Source of the DNA: Micropterix aruncella
Taxonomy: Eukaryota; Arthropoda; Insecta; Lepidoptera; Micropterigidae
DNA length: 64,000 nucleotides
Assembly (NCBI GenBank): GCA_944548615.1
Contig: OX155978.1
Location: 8,052,519-8,116,518 of the forward strand
Direction: 5' to 3'
Shown: piece after piece, positions 1 to 10,515 of the stretch
How positions within the stretch are numbered: position 1 is the first letter of the stretch
How the letters are laid out: each line of letters starts with the position of its first letter
Program-made: the position numbers and the translations under genes
Notes under the pieces: model-generated
What the model saw: only the letters and a program-made list of their open reading frames with translations
The model's database searches: none
What the model was told of the DNA's origin: nothing

Positions 1-69
1 AATATCTCCTGCTTATCGCTATGGATTTGCTTTGACGGAAATCCCATTTTGTAAAGATACTTACTTGAT

Positions 70-238
70 TTTATAAATAGGTTAGAAAACGAATTTACCG
101 CGTGAATTTTGTAGCACCCGACGTTTCGGTGACGCTGCAATGTCACCGAAACGTCGGGTGCTACAAATTTCACTCGGTAAATTCGTTTTCTATCCTATTT
201 ATAATGTCAAACAACCGCGATAGTCTTCGATTTTATAA
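70..238 (+). mobile_element. Palindromic mini-element from two head-to-head PLE 3' ends
   Basis: Two arms of about 63 bp (about 71-133 and 142-204) are near-perfect reverse complements, each running from the CACCGAAACGTCGGG core out to CCTATTTATAA. Only the right arm carries the further 3' tail TGTCAAACAACCGCGATAG. The same sequence is the 3' end of the Penelope-like element at 34832-36312. Flanking TTACTTGAT (61-69) and TTACATGAT (239-247) match 8 of 9 bases and may be a target duplication. No coding capacity. Confidence 0.8.
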
Positions 239-879
239 TTACATGATGACTACGCTTTAATAAATTCAGTTAAATTTAGTTTGCAATGTCACACCGACAT
301 GGACGATGGAAAGTTTAGTAAAGGAAAATAAATGACATCAGATGATTGAATGTTGGTATATCGACATTTTAATTTAGAAACAAAAATATGGTAATGTTGC
401 CTGTGAGAAAAAAAAACTCGGTTGTGTCACCTCAAGACATTCCCGGCAAGTAGTCGACCCCCCTTGGCTAACAACCCCCCACTGCCCATTGTTTTGACAT
501 CCCCATATGTCAGAGTGCATTTCACTAGAAAATAAAAGTTTCGTTATTAGGGTGATTTTTTTAGTTCGTGAAATGTAATCCGAGTCATGTCGGGTCGTTT
601 ATTTTTGCAGTGCCTCTGCGGCGCGTCCCGATCCCTTGAATAATTCATGGAAAATTTCCGCAGCGTCGCGAAACGTTGACGGTCAAATTAATCTTGTTAA
701 TTTTTAATCGGTCTCCCAAAGTGGATAATAGGGGAACGACTGCCCGAGAGCGACAGCCTAATTCAATCAATCGACTCGCGCCCGATAATTACGCACGGCA
801 TATGCGGCACAATTCACGACGATCCTGGAAACCTCATGCTAAAATAAAGATAAATTATAACTTAACTTAACGTAGCTAC
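239..879. other. No recognised gene or element
   Basis: AT-rich sequence with a short C-rich patch (450-500) and a more GC-balanced stretch around 575-690 preceded by TTTTTGCAG. A 64-codon frame at 676-870 has no recognisable feature. I cannot assign this stretch to any family and it may be unique host DNA. Confidence 0.4.
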
Positions 880-1690
880 GAAGGTGCGAATCCTTGGATG
901 TAATTTCAAAGAAATGAGGAATATTCTGGATTCCAAAAAGCTAAAAGCTGTTTATTATGCTTTATGTGAATCGTTATTGCTTACAGCATAATTGGATGGG
1001 GAGGATGTGGTAAAACCGTGCTAGAACCATTGCAAGTTGAGCAGAAATTTATACAAAAAAAATACGTGTGGCACTCGGGGACTGCCGCGGTAAAGCTATT
1101 GCATAGCATTTTTAACAACTTATGCAATTATAATTATTTATTTATTTATTTTTTCTGATATCAGATAACTGCGCTCTATCGGAAACGTTGAAATAATTTA
1201 AACGTCTTCCGATAAAGCGCCGCGCACGTATTTTTTATTCGATAAAGCAAAAAAAACGGATTATTCGAAAAAATCGTAGATAAAAAGATAGATAATTAAA
1301 TTATCTTTAAAATGGTGTAGGTTTCATAATAATACGCCAGATAGTATTTGCGTAGTAGTCGTTTTTGTGTTCGGTCAGACCTAATTTCACAAATTAATTA
1401 CACTATGTAATATAAACAAAATCTAAAATATTTAAGCTAAGAATATTAGGAAAATGTTCTTGTTTAACATATATTTTTTTTGAATCGTAAGCAGTACTCG
1501 TTTAGACGTAATTATCAGTTTAAAATCATTAATTTTCGTTAAGAAATTTCTTCATTCGGTCGCCGCGCTGGCTAGGCCCGCGATAAAAGCTATGCAATAG
1601 CTTAAAAATATTCTCCGTAGACCATATCGCCATCCAACTTTATATCGCCATATCGTCAACTTTATATTGAAGCTAAAATCCTTGATTTTT
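880..1690 (+). pseudogene. LINE reverse-transcriptase thumb fragment, interrupted
   Basis: Translated across shifted frames, the stretch reads as the post-catalytic part of a CR1/Jockey-type LINE ORF2: KLKAVYYALCESLL, then IIGWGGCGKTVLEPLQ, then QKFIQK. After a 539-bp insertion (1065-1603) it resumes as ILRRPYRHPTLY. The motif resembles YGIIGWGGC...LQKR..I in the other LINE fragments here. It is 5'-truncated, lacks all catalytic motifs and contains frameshifts, so it is a dead fragment. It abuts the A/T-rich tail of an opposing LINE near 1690. Confidence 0.6.
1065..1603 (+). mobile_element. Unclassified 0.54-kb interspersed element E, copy 1
   Basis: Begins CGTGTGGCACTCGGGG and ends GCTATGCAATAGCTT. 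A second copy at 21555-22145 is close to identical over its length. Perfect 7-bp direct repeats AAAAATA flank it (1058-1064, 1604-1610). The host LINE frame resumes across the insertion, which supports these limits. Near each end is a GCTAT-TGC-ATAGC type hairpin, and an internal GCGCTCTATCGG stem is present. No open frame of note. Class unknown. Confidence 0.7.
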
Positions 1691-2615
1691 ATTTTATTTA
1701 TTTATTTAGTAGTAACACATCTAGTAAAAAGTTAATGTCATATTTGATCAAGATGTTAGCAAGAAATTGATGCGACATTATTTTTATGATTGACACAGTC
1801 GCCTAACTAGGCCTAGGCCTGTTCTAAGGTAGACTTTTAATGATGATATTAAGTGTGCACTGTCAACTTAATCTATAGTTAGTACTTATTTTTAAAACTA
1901 CAAATATTTACGCATATACAAATATGGATAGATACTTATATACATCTATAGATAAAATATATATCCATTTATGCACACATACACATACATATATTTATAC
2001 GAAAATAATAATAAAACCAAAATAAATAAAATTAAAACTAAAATAATATACATATATAAATCAATTACATATTGATATGACGCTCACATACCTATAATAG
2101 TAATTTAAAATTATCATGGAAAAACTAAATACTAAGTACTAAATACTATCATTCAAAATACAACAGTCAACATATTCCCTAAACCGTCCCTACCCACCTC
2201 CAACAACCAATCCGTTAGAGATTTTTTAAAAGTGGATGTGTTCTCACTACTTTTAATTGCGTCGGGAAGATTGTTATACATTCTAGGGCCAATGAACGGG
2301 AAATGGCGCTGGCCAAATGTTGTCTAAGATCTTGGCACCAACATATCACCAGTTCTTGTTGCTCTCGTCTTTCCAACTCGTTGATTATAAGGTGTCATTT
2401 TATTTTTAGTATATATTAGGGCCATGCGAACATAAAGCTGTCTTACGTCCAAAACCCCGGACTGGATGTAAAGAGTGTCTGACGGAAATCGATATGGTTT
2501 ACGTGCGATTATTTTTAAAATACATTTTTGCGCTACTTCTAGAGGGTGTAGAGTGGACCTTGTACAACCGCCCCATCCTATAATACATTTATGGCAACTT
2601 TTCTACAAACTTCCC
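1690..2615 (-). mobile_element. LINE (CR1/Jockey-like, family G) 3' part
   Basis: Read on the minus strand, it holds the C-terminus of a LINE ORF2 (about 2600 down to the stop at 2153-2155), with a TTFGQRHF-F-GPRMYNNLP motif, then a 3' UTR, and ends at an (AAATA)n tail near 1690. The 3' UTR carries the double hairpin GCCTTAGAACAGGC / GCCTAGTTAGGC (about 1800-1835). It closely matches the plus-strand copy at 47690-48388. A TAG at 2324-2326 falls where that copy has tyrosine, so this copy is dead. Truncated at its 5' end near A copy 1. Confidence 0.75.
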
Positions 2616-2624
2616 TTTAATGCT

Positions 2625-3895
2625 ATAACCTGATTCTACAACTGAAGCTGTCAACTACAACAGGCGAACCCGTCACCTCAGGAAGTTTTAATGAAATTTA
2701 TCGCTCTGTCTCCCATGAGGTGAGCGCAGAAGACTTGGGACAAATCAATACACAGTCTAGCTACGCGCACCTGCCGTAGGCGAGGCACCGGGAAAGGTAC
2801 CCAGCGGGCAGTTTTGCCCTCTGACTACCAGTTTAAAAGGATATCTCCATCTGGAATTAACCTTCAGTATATCTCCAACCTCCTGACTGGTTACATGATC
2901 GAGATCGCTTGCGCAGACCTCTCCCTTATGAAGCACGGTGTCAACCGAATCTATCGCGGACCTCGGCATCCTTTGCCCGGCTTATTCACCCGGGATCGGG
3001 TGGTCGAAAGGTCGTTTCAAGAGCAGTTGCCATAAGGTTAACAACCACCCCCGCTCTATAGGAAACATTACTGTTCCCAGACTCCCCCAGCTGTTAGTCG
3101 GAGTGCACAATCGATTGCCTGACGCCGCACGGTGCGCAAACCGTCCAGGAGCGCCCGAAGGTTGACTCCTAGGGAAGACTGACCCGCAGGCCAGCTGGCT
3201 CTCACTTCTGCGTGGAGGCCGCCGGATCGGTGTTAACCCATGAGTGTGATCGACCCTGAACGAATGGGTCCTGGTGGTCAACTTTAACAGGATTGGCCCC
3301 AGGATTGACTCCCGACGAGGCTACTCTTCCACAGTCAACAGCACAAACACACAAATTTGTATACGTATCCAATTATGATAGCCCGTTCTAAATTCCACCA
3401 CGGCGTGGCTGCTGCATCCAGGGTTAGCTTCCAAAGAAGGGACTCCTCAGCGGTCAACAGCAAAGAAACGAATTTTTGTATACGCATTTAACCCGACAAA
3501 TGACAGGCGTCCTTTTGGGGATGCAAGTTTTAATACACTGGAATGACAGGCGTCCACTTGGTCCAGTGATGACGACACGATGGAGGCCGTTTGCATTTTG
3601 TAATTTGTCGCCATTATTATCTTAATTGATTTACGAGATAAGGTTATAATGTATTATATGTCAAATTTCAATGCGATTATTTTACAGTTCTTCTTTTTAT
3701 GATCCGTATAGTGGTTTACAAGCTATGGTCGTTTTTATCAAGGTCGTCGATTTTGCGCGCGAAAAGGTCGCGCGCGAATGGGACAGCTGAATTTTTACTC
3801 CGCGAGGAGAGGGGTTAATTATGATAGCCGGTTTTATGTTCAACTATGACATGGCTGCTGAACCCAGGGATGGCTCGGTACAGAGTTCTTTAATA
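2625..3895. mobile_element. Element A copy 1 (long inverted-repeat element), left arm and centre
   Basis: Starts AACTGAAGCTGTCAACTAC (about 2639), the family A terminus, followed by GGCGAACCCGTCACCTCAGG. The left arm runs to about 3280 with family landmarks: CGGCATCCTTTGCCCGGC, AAGAGCAGTTGCC and GCCGCACGGTGCGCA. From about 3290 come subrepeats of about 115 bp (GGTCAACAGCA ... TTATGATAGCCCG ... CACCCAGGG). The right arm is missing. A TTAA-flanked element sits inside at 3492-3814. Several short open frames here are not conserved between copies and I do not call them genes. Superfamily unknown. Confidence 0.65.
3492..3814. mobile_element. Short TTAA-flanked (piggyBac-type) element inside element A
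   Basis: TTAA lies on both sides (3488-3491, 3815-3818). Left end CCCGACAAATGACAGG, right end GAGGAGAGGGG. The flanking A subrepeat reads straight through once the insert is removed (TATACGCATT | TTATGATAGCC), as in the empty site near 51230. Its 3' half resembles 53390-53540 (ATGATCCGTATAGTGGTTTA), part of another TTAA-flanked element. The terminal inverted repeat is very short or decayed. Confidence 0.6.
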
Positions 3896-4592
3896 GGAGC
3901 TTGCTTTTAAAAATGTATTTTACTTTTTCAGCCCACCAACTAACAAGCAGGGACTGTGAACGCGCAAAGTCCATCTAGAAACAGACATTATCAAATATCT
4001 GGTTGACCTTACTCAACCTCTGCAGCCCAATCCCCCGTATTGTGACGTAATAAAAAAAACAGAACAGAAATCAACGTGGATTTCGTTAAAACTCACGACT
4101 CGCATACGATAGGGAAGGACCAGTGGAATTTCCATTGGGCAAAACGACGGCGTAGGCGTATTTATAATAAGAAAAGTGCAGCCGGCTTAATTGAGTTGTC
4201 AGCGTAATTTCTCGCATGGCGAATCAACCCATTATTTGTATACGGAGGCATCGTTAAGTGGTCAGCTTAATAAATTGCTTTTTAACGGCAACGCGCAGCA
4301 TCAGCCAGGCGAGCTGACCGACCCAAAGAGGAAAAAAGGTGGGGACATATCAGACAACTTCATTGACTCCCAATTAGATAACGCTGGAATAATATGCAAA
4401 TTGCGTCGTTGCCCGCTCTCATTTAGAAAAGGAAACGAGTTCGATACAAAAGCAATGACTCTGTGTATGTAAGAGCATCGTAATCTTTTATTTCATCTCG
4501 GATAATAACATTACATCATACATTACATAATTATGTATTTCTCAAGAAAATATACAGCTATGCTTTAAACAATTTTACATAGGTGATGGTAA
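3896..4592. other. No recognised gene or element
   Basis: Mixed-composition sequence. An open frame at 4191-4472 starts only at a TTG and matches nothing I know. Nothing repeats elsewhere in the window by eye. Confidence 0.35.
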
Positions 4593-5248
4593 TGTAGGGA
4601 CTTAAGTACCTACATATAGTCAACAAAAGCATGACTAACCAATGAATTCTGTAGAAATTCATAAACGCAAATACAATCGATTCTGCACGTGCACTGCTAT
4701 TAAATTCCATCGAATTTCGGTAATTAATGCAGTCACAGGTGGTGAGTCATTAATTTCATCACTCCTTTCAGGATTGCGTCATGTATCAGGGTATATAAAC
4801 CAGTACATTTGACCAATCAATTATCATTCCTCGAGTAATCATCTCCTAGTGAGTGCTTCTGTAGCTACGCCTCTTCGTGAGGCGGTCAATGCATTAGCCA
4901 GCGTTACCACCTCATCCTTCCCTCCTTATCGAGTTGAGTAAGCTGAGGTCTGTCATTCCTGCAGACACGAACAAGTATCGAGGAGACACAGAATCTCTGA
5001 TACAAAAGGTAACCTTTCCTTCCTCGCCGCGCGCCGCGTTGATTATTCGGGAACGTTATACTGGCAATATAGTACGATACGGCATAACATTCAAATCACC
5101 GTAAATAAATTGTTAAATTGATATACCAATAATAAATAAAACCTTCTGATAACATAAATTGCATCTTATTACGGAGTAAAAGGACTTGTTGACACCCGGC
5201 TCTCACAACGAATATCTTGGAGTCAGTGAGAGTCGGCCTTCCGTCACA
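4593..5248 (+). mobile_element. Solo LTR of a Ty3/gypsy-like retrotransposon, copy 1
   Basis: A 656-bp unit starting TGTAGGG and ending CGTCACA, flanked by a perfect 4-bp repeat GTAA (4589-4592, 5249-5252). It aligns in order with the LTR at 8517-9177: the ACTTAAGTA start, CTCGAGTAATCATC, the CTTCCCTCC-TATCGAG block, AATAAATAAAACCTTCTG (poly-A signal zone) and a final CTTGGAGTC-GTGAG block. No primer site or internal sequence follows, so it is a solo LTR left by recombination between LTRs. The 4-bp duplication fits a CsRn1-like gypsy lineage. Confidence 0.75.
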
Positions 5249-5507
5249 GTAACAACGAATGTAAGGCAGTTTACTTTTTTTCAACGTATTACAATAAATG
5301 ATTAGCAATTTTAATTAATTTTATCTAAAAGTGGAGGATCGGGAGGAGTAGGGATTGAAGGGAAATAGCTTGTATTTTATACATACATAGATACACAAAT
5401 ACGAACGTATAAAATTAATACAGAAAATAAATACATTATACATAAGATTACAAAAAATAAATATTAAATTAAACTCTGTGCTCATTTTCTATTGTTCTAT
5501 ATAAATC

Positions 5508-5625
5508 TATACTAATATTATAAAGAGATAAAGTTTGTGAGTTTGTGAGGTTGTAGGGAGTAATCTGTGGATCTACTGAACCGATTTTGAAAATTCTTTT
5601 ACCAATAGAAAGCCACCGCGGTAAC
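5508..5625 (+). mobile_element. Helitron 5' terminal fragment
   Basis: Begins TCTATACTAATATTATAAAG and continues AGTTTGTGAGTTTGTGAGG ... CTACTGAACCGATTTTGAAA, the 5' end shared with the Helitrons at 39097-39964 and 45160-45901 on the other strand. It stops at about 5625 where an element A right end begins. Confidence 0.65.
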
Positions 5626-5629
5626 AATT

Positions 5630-5800
5630 GTTACCTTTCCCGGTGCCTCTGACGGGCAGGTGGCAAAGCTTGACGGTGGATTGTTTTGTCCTTGTCTTCT
5701 GCACTCATCTCACGGGAGACATAACGTACATTCCGTTAAAACTTCCTGAGGTGACGGGTTCGCCCATTGTAGTTGACAACTCTAGTTGTAGAATTGCACT
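5630..5800. mobile_element. Element A, right-terminal fragment
   Basis: Contains GGTGCCTCTGACGGGCAGG, CTCATCTCACGGGAGACA and CTTCCTGAGGTGACGGGTTC, ending GTTGACAACTCTAGTT, the right end seen in five other A copies. It separates a Helitron 5' end from an opposing Helitron-like element. Confidence 0.65.
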
Positions 5801-5834
5801 ATATTTACTAAATTTATAATTAAATTATTATTTA

Positions 5835-6052
5835 CTATCTGCGCCCAGCGGTTTCACCCGCTGATGGAAAATTGTGATAATAATGATAGAATATATCCAT
5901 ATATCTTTATAAATTATAGCCTATGTGTTATTCTGATGTGTAAGCTATATTATTAAAAAGTTTCAACAAAATCCATTCAGTAGTTTTTGCGTGAAAGAGT
6001 AACAAACATCCATACATACATACAAACTTTCGCGTTTATAATATTAGTAGGA
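5835..6052 (-). mobile_element. Short lepidopteran Helitron-like element
   Basis: On the minus strand it starts TCCTACTAATATTATAAACG, then GCGAAAGTTTGTATG and TTGTTACTCTTTCACGC, and ends GGGTGAAACCGCTGGGCGCA before ATAG. This is a very common lepidopteran short repeat. The ends fit a non-autonomous Helitron (TC start, CTAG-like end), although the 3' CTAG has become ATAG. Confidence 0.6.
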
Positions 6053-6136
6053 TAGTAGGATAGAATTTAAATTTCGAATGTCAATTTCTTAATTTTTTTT
6101 TCCTACTTGCTTGACAGTTATCGCAATATTTTAGAT

Positions 6137-6327
6137 AATTTACACTATATCTTTATAAATGTGTGATGTAATTTACACTATATCTTTATAAATGCCTATG
6201 TGTTATTCTGATGTGTAAGCTATATTATTGTAAATCTTCATCAAAATCCATTAAGTAGTATTTGCGTGAAAGAGTAACAAACATCCATATATACATACAA
6301 ACTTTCGCGTTTATAATATTAGTAGGA
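6137..6327 (-). mobile_element. Second short Helitron-like copy, 3'-incomplete
   Basis: Repeats the 5' part of the 5835-6052 element (CTACTAATATTATAAACGCG on the minus strand through the CCTATGTGTTATTCTGATG block). Its far end carries a local tandem duplication of about 32 bp containing AATTTACACTATATCTTTAT (6137-6193). Confidence 0.55.
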
Positions 6328-6769
6328 TTGTTGAGAATATTTCAAAATTTGTTGAGACTTAGAATTTAAATTTCGAATTTTGCACTTTCCTACTTGCACG
6401 AAAACTAGAAAAGAAAAATGTCGTGTCTGGTTTATCTTATATTTTCATGCAAGACGTCTTATCCTCAGTGTGTAACCATAATTCACCGACGATACACGCG
6501 TACAAAATGGACAGACGACAGCATTTATACCTCGTGCCAGAAGATATGCTAAATGTACCTACATGTGGAATATTCAGCAACAGATGGAGAATATTGCATC
6601 GTTCTTTAATGTTACTCTTGATTTTGCTGTTTTAATTATCAAAGCGTGTTGCGTATTGCATATTTTTTTTCTATTAATATATGGTTTTCATATCGATGAA
6701 ATCACTATTGATGATATTTAAAATGCAATGATAGATATTGCAGCAGAGGACGATAAAATACTAACAATA
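6328..6769. other. No recognised gene or element
   Basis: AT-rich. A 70-codon frame at 6423-6635 shows no recognisable domain. Confidence 0.35.
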
Positions 6770-6773
6770 TTAA

Positions 6774-7008
6774 CCCCTCAAATGTGAGGCATCCCTTAAG
6801 GGATGCCTTGGCAAAATGTATACAAAATGTATATAAATTTATATAAATGTAAATATAAATGTAAATGTGCGCCGCTTTATAGTAATCCGCTCTATAGTAA
6901 TGCTATAGCTCTATAGTAAACCCCGCTCTATGTAAATGTAAATGTAAATATAAATTTATATACATTTTGCCGTAGGCAACCCGAGCTAATCGCCATTCAT
7001 TTGAGGGG
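6774..7008. mobile_element. 235-bp TTAA-flanked MITE (piggyBac-type)
   Basis: TTAA on each side (6770-6773, 7009-7012), with perfect terminal inverted repeats CCCCTCAAATG / CATTTGAGGGG. Just inside is a palindrome GGCATCCCTTAAGGGATGCC, and the AT-rich interior has a second loose inverted pair around TATAAATTTATATACATTTT. TTAA duplication plus a CCC start is the piggyBac signature. Non-coding. Confidence 0.75.
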
Positions 7009-7362
7009 TTAAAAAAATATTTTCTGATTACTTTGTGTCAGAATCTGGTTACTTTCTTGGAATAAGTCTTGTAAATAAATGACAGTTTTATCATAATTTT
7101 ATACAGATTTTATTTAAAAACAATAATAATACTTAAAGTGGTTAATAAATACATAATATGAAATTTTGATTAGTATATGAGTAATGAGGTTTGAAAAATT
7201 CAAATTCTTGAAGGTGGTTTAAGAGGTTTTACTTATGCATTTTTTTTCTGCTCCTCGTATCCTGTTCTGACTTATCGTCCCCACGGAAAATATTCCGTAT
7301 TCATTACGCAAATACTGCAGCAACTAAATCGTTGTGAAAAAGTTGTCGAAGAATAAAACTTT

Positions 7363-7710
7363 TCAAGCGGGCAGGTGAATAGATTTAGCCAAAGCTAAAA
7401 CCACTTTGGACCCCAGTACCATACTGTTTTCTTCGTTATTGAAGGAGTGAAACCGGAATGTATCCTCTCCTCCATAGACCACAAAGTCGTATACGATTCC
7501 AGACACACCGGCGCGAACAAATATTTTAAAACCCCATTTCTTCGGTTTATTTTTTATGTATTGCTTTCGGCTGTCTGCTCTTGTTACTTTTTGAGGAACC
7601 ATCATCTCGTCAAAACTGAATCGCATCTCTTGTTCTACTTGTAAACAGTTCTCACGAAGCATTTGCAGCAGCGGTATAACTTTAGCTCGCTGTTCACCTT
7701 TAAGCAATCA
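7363..7710 (-). pseudogene. piggyBac transposase fragment (DDE domain piece)
   Basis: A 114-residue minus-strand frame contains SFDEMMVP, then RKQYIKNKPKKWGFKIFVRA and GIVYDFVVYGG. This is the stretch around the first catalytic aspartate of piggyBac transposases (the DEM segment followed by Q-Y-KPKKWGFK). Family proteins are about 500-600 residues, so under a quarter is here, with no downstream catalytic aspartates and no cysteine-rich C-terminus. It is a dead relic. TTAA-flanked elements are common in this window, but nothing links this piece to one of them. Confidence 0.8.
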
Positions 7711-7857
7711 TTGAAAAAGCACTTCCTTTCACAATAAATATGAATCTTAAATTCTAACCTTTCCGTTATCCCCTCCCTTTCCTTACCTTATTTTGGCAGT
7801 TTATTTATTTATTTACTTATTTATTTATTTATTTATTTGTTAATATAACAAAATATG

Positions 7858-8017
<160 letters not shown>

Positions 8018-8099
8018 CATATAATATGTCCAACTCAAAAATTTATTTATATATTTACATTTTACTTTAGATACACACACAATGTATATTATATGCTAT

Positions 8100-8275
8100 A
8101 ATTTGAAATTTAATTTTAAGCTATAATTTTGTTGCCTACTCTTCTTTTCCCACCAGCATGTTGGTTGGCTGGAAGATATTGTTGTAGTGTAGCAATAACT
8201 CCGCCATTGTACCTTATTTTTATTGTGCAATAAAGAGATTTTCATTCATTCATTCATTCATTCATTCATTCAACT
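8100..8275 (+). mobile_element. LINE 3' end with (TTCA)n tail
   Basis: Ends TTGTGCAATAAAGAGATTTT followed by (CATT)n at 8243-8272. The AATAAA-like signal just before a tetranucleotide tail is the usual shape of a non-LTR 3' terminus. No coding part remains. Confidence 0.45.
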
Positions 8276-8516
8276 TTATAGTATCGATCTCCATCGTCTT
8301 TCAAGTTATCGTTGAAATGGAGATACCGCCTCATCAGTTGAACTACGTGACTTTTGTACTACATGACTTTTGCAATGAAAAACTGTCCAAAATTTGAAGT
8401 AAACTTTAGGTTGAATGCAGCCTTAAATTTCACCATTTTACTGTAGATACCTATGCGAAATTTTCCGGGGTAGATCCTCCGTACCCCCTCTCCCTTGGAC
8501 GGAGGTATGAACACCC

Positions 8517-9177
8517 TGTAACGATCCTTAAGTATCGCACATGCCAGTCAACAAATGCATTGAATTCCAGTGAAATGCACTGACGTCAATACAGCCATTG
8601 TGCCACCTCCTGCAGCGCTGAATTAGCACGAATTTTAACTACTTTGTCAAATCAGTTACATTGAACAACATTTTTACTCGGAATATTTTGAATTGCGTCA
8701 TTTTTCGGCCTTTAAAATTCGGCTAAAATATCACCAGGGTATCATTTCTCGAATGATCACCCCCCCCCCCCCCAAGACAGCGGCGGAATCAACCCGGTAC
8801 TACTCTCACGAGTTAGGTCAACGGGTCCGACCATTTTGGGTAGGTTCCTTCCTCCCTCATATCGAGACGAGCAAGCATCAGTCTGAACTCCTACAGACTC
8901 GAGCCGTGTCGAGTACAAGATACTCTGAGCACAAACTATAATCCTTATCCATGCACCCTCGTAACTTCAGGTAGATAGCCATCGCATTCACGTCAACGCC
9001 TGACATATTCGGGTAGCTTTAACAAACTGGCAATATAAATCACTATAAGTTCCCTCTGATACAATAAATACCTTCTGGTATACATTCAATCGACTTTCAA
9101 TGCGGAGATAACCCGCAAGTTGACACCACCTCCTCACATCAAACAACTTGGAGTCTAGTGAGGGATGGCCCGTTACA
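8517..9177 (+). mobile_element. LTR of a CsRn1-like Ty3/gypsy element, followed by primer site
   Basis: A 661-bp unit with matching ends TGTAACG...CGTTACA. It aligns with the solo LTRs at 4593-5248 and, reversed, 24869-25470: TAACGATCCTTAAGTA, GTCAACAAATGCATTGAATT, a CCTTCCTCCCTCATATCGAG block, CTACAGACTCGAGCCGTG, and a poly-A zone near AATAAATACCTTCTGG. A run of C lies at about 8760-8774. The primer site follows at once, so this is a left LTR, but no gag or pol is recognisable after about 9300. Confidence 0.75.
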
Positions 9178-9178
9178 T

Positions 9179-9195
9179 TGGTGACCCCGACGTGA
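9179..9195 (+). promoter_or_regulatory. Primer-binding site (tRNA-Trp type), with degenerate second copy
   Basis: TGGTGACCCCGACGTGA directly follows the LTR. It is complementary to the 3' end of tRNA-Trp, the primer known for CsRn1-type gypsy elements. About 43 bp on, the motif recurs in changed form (TTGTTGACCCCGACTTAGA, from about 9217) with the same downstream TTTCTA-GCACCT, so the site and its flank are tandemly duplicated. Confidence 0.7.
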
Positions 9196-9892
9196 TATTT
9201 CTAAGCACCTCCCGGCTACATTGTTGACCCCGACTTAGAATTTCTACGCACCTTCGAATTACATTCAAACTCCCCATGATAGCCCCCCCCCCCCCCCGAA
9301 CGAAAATCCTGGCTACGCCACTGCATTCTACCCTGTGACGTAGTTTCTTTCTGTGTCTAAGAAAATCACTTCTGTATTCTTTTCGGATATTGAACCGAAA
9401 CGATGGAAGCTTTTTAGTGAAAAGATTTGTAGGTAAGCCCTTAGGCTGTTTGGCTTGCAAACCACGTACTAAAGGTTGGACCGAGCCACTTACTTACATG
9501 TTTCAAAGGAAACTAGTCAATATGCGATACCCTTCGTCACAAAATAATGTATAAGTTGAATGGCGCTGAACGATATAATTTATAATACGATTTTCTTGTA
9601 GTTTATTGATCTAGCTGTTTAAGTAGGTCAATTTAATATTAAATGTCCCATCACTTGACATACCTATAGAGCAGTTGTTCTCAAACTTATATCGTCTACC
9701 GCCCACTTTGAAAATCAATTATTTTTCAGCGCCCTCCATTTTTTTTTACTTCACAACATCCATAAAACCACATTAAAATTTATTACTTTAGTTCAAAATG
9801 AGTCTTTTTTACCAGTGGAAGCAATTAAAACGCAACTTTATAATATTAAGAGTATCCTTTATTCAAATTAAAACAAACATAATCAATTTTAA

Positions 9893-10515
9893 CTCTTCGG
9901 CTATGTAACAACCAATATTTGCGGCTTGCTGACGGAGCGCACAGTAATATTATTTTCTAATTCGAACGCATCCTAAAATCCATAGCAAAAATCTCACTAT
10001 TACCATAGATACATAGACGGCCGCTGGAATAATTTCGCATGTCATTTCGCGGATATTTCTGGTAAAATTCCATTGTCAAACATCATCATTTTTTTTTTTC
10101 GAGAAATCATCAAAATTTTTATTGGTTTTATGGGCTAATATCTAAATATTTTTGTAAGTTAATAAGCGAAACAAAATATTACCTTTGACAGATAATCTAA
10201 TAAAGATCACGATAGTGTTTACAATTTCCAAATAGGGTTCCGTATCTTTCCGTAAGACAAGTACAAGTTAGAAATGCCGAGTTTTTTTCACTTTTCGACT
10301 TTCTCATATTTATTCATAATTATCTCATTGTTTTACAAAATAAGATTTCAATATTATATATACGAAATTTCAATGCGATCATTTTACAGTTATTCATTTT
10401 ATAATTGCTATAGTAGTTCCACAGTTATAGTACTTTTTGTCGAGCGCGGCGATATTGCAAGAAATTCCAATAAATTGCCGCGGTCTGCCATGAAATTATG
10501 CCGCTACTCGAAGGG
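9893..10515 (+). mobile_element. piggyBac-type MITE family B, copy 1 (complete)
   Basis: Bounded by TTAA at 9889-9892 and 10516-10519. Left end CTCTTCGGCTATGTAAC, right end GCCGCTACTCGAAGGG, so the inverted termini are CYCTTCGRSTA-like and about 11 bp long. Copies occur at 17084-17742, 27597-28221 and, reversed, 40396-40986. No coding capacity. It is inserted in a hAT relic. Confidence 0.8.

Noticed and set aside
70..238. PLE palindromes as sequencing hairpin artefacts
   Set aside because: Two of the three have perfect 12-15 bp direct repeats at their outer edges and asymmetric tails, which an artefact would not produce. Read support still needs to be seen.
9250..9340. gag start after the primer site
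   Set aside because: Sequence turns into a C tract and GGCTACGCCACTG-type text with no open frame, so the internal region seems lost.
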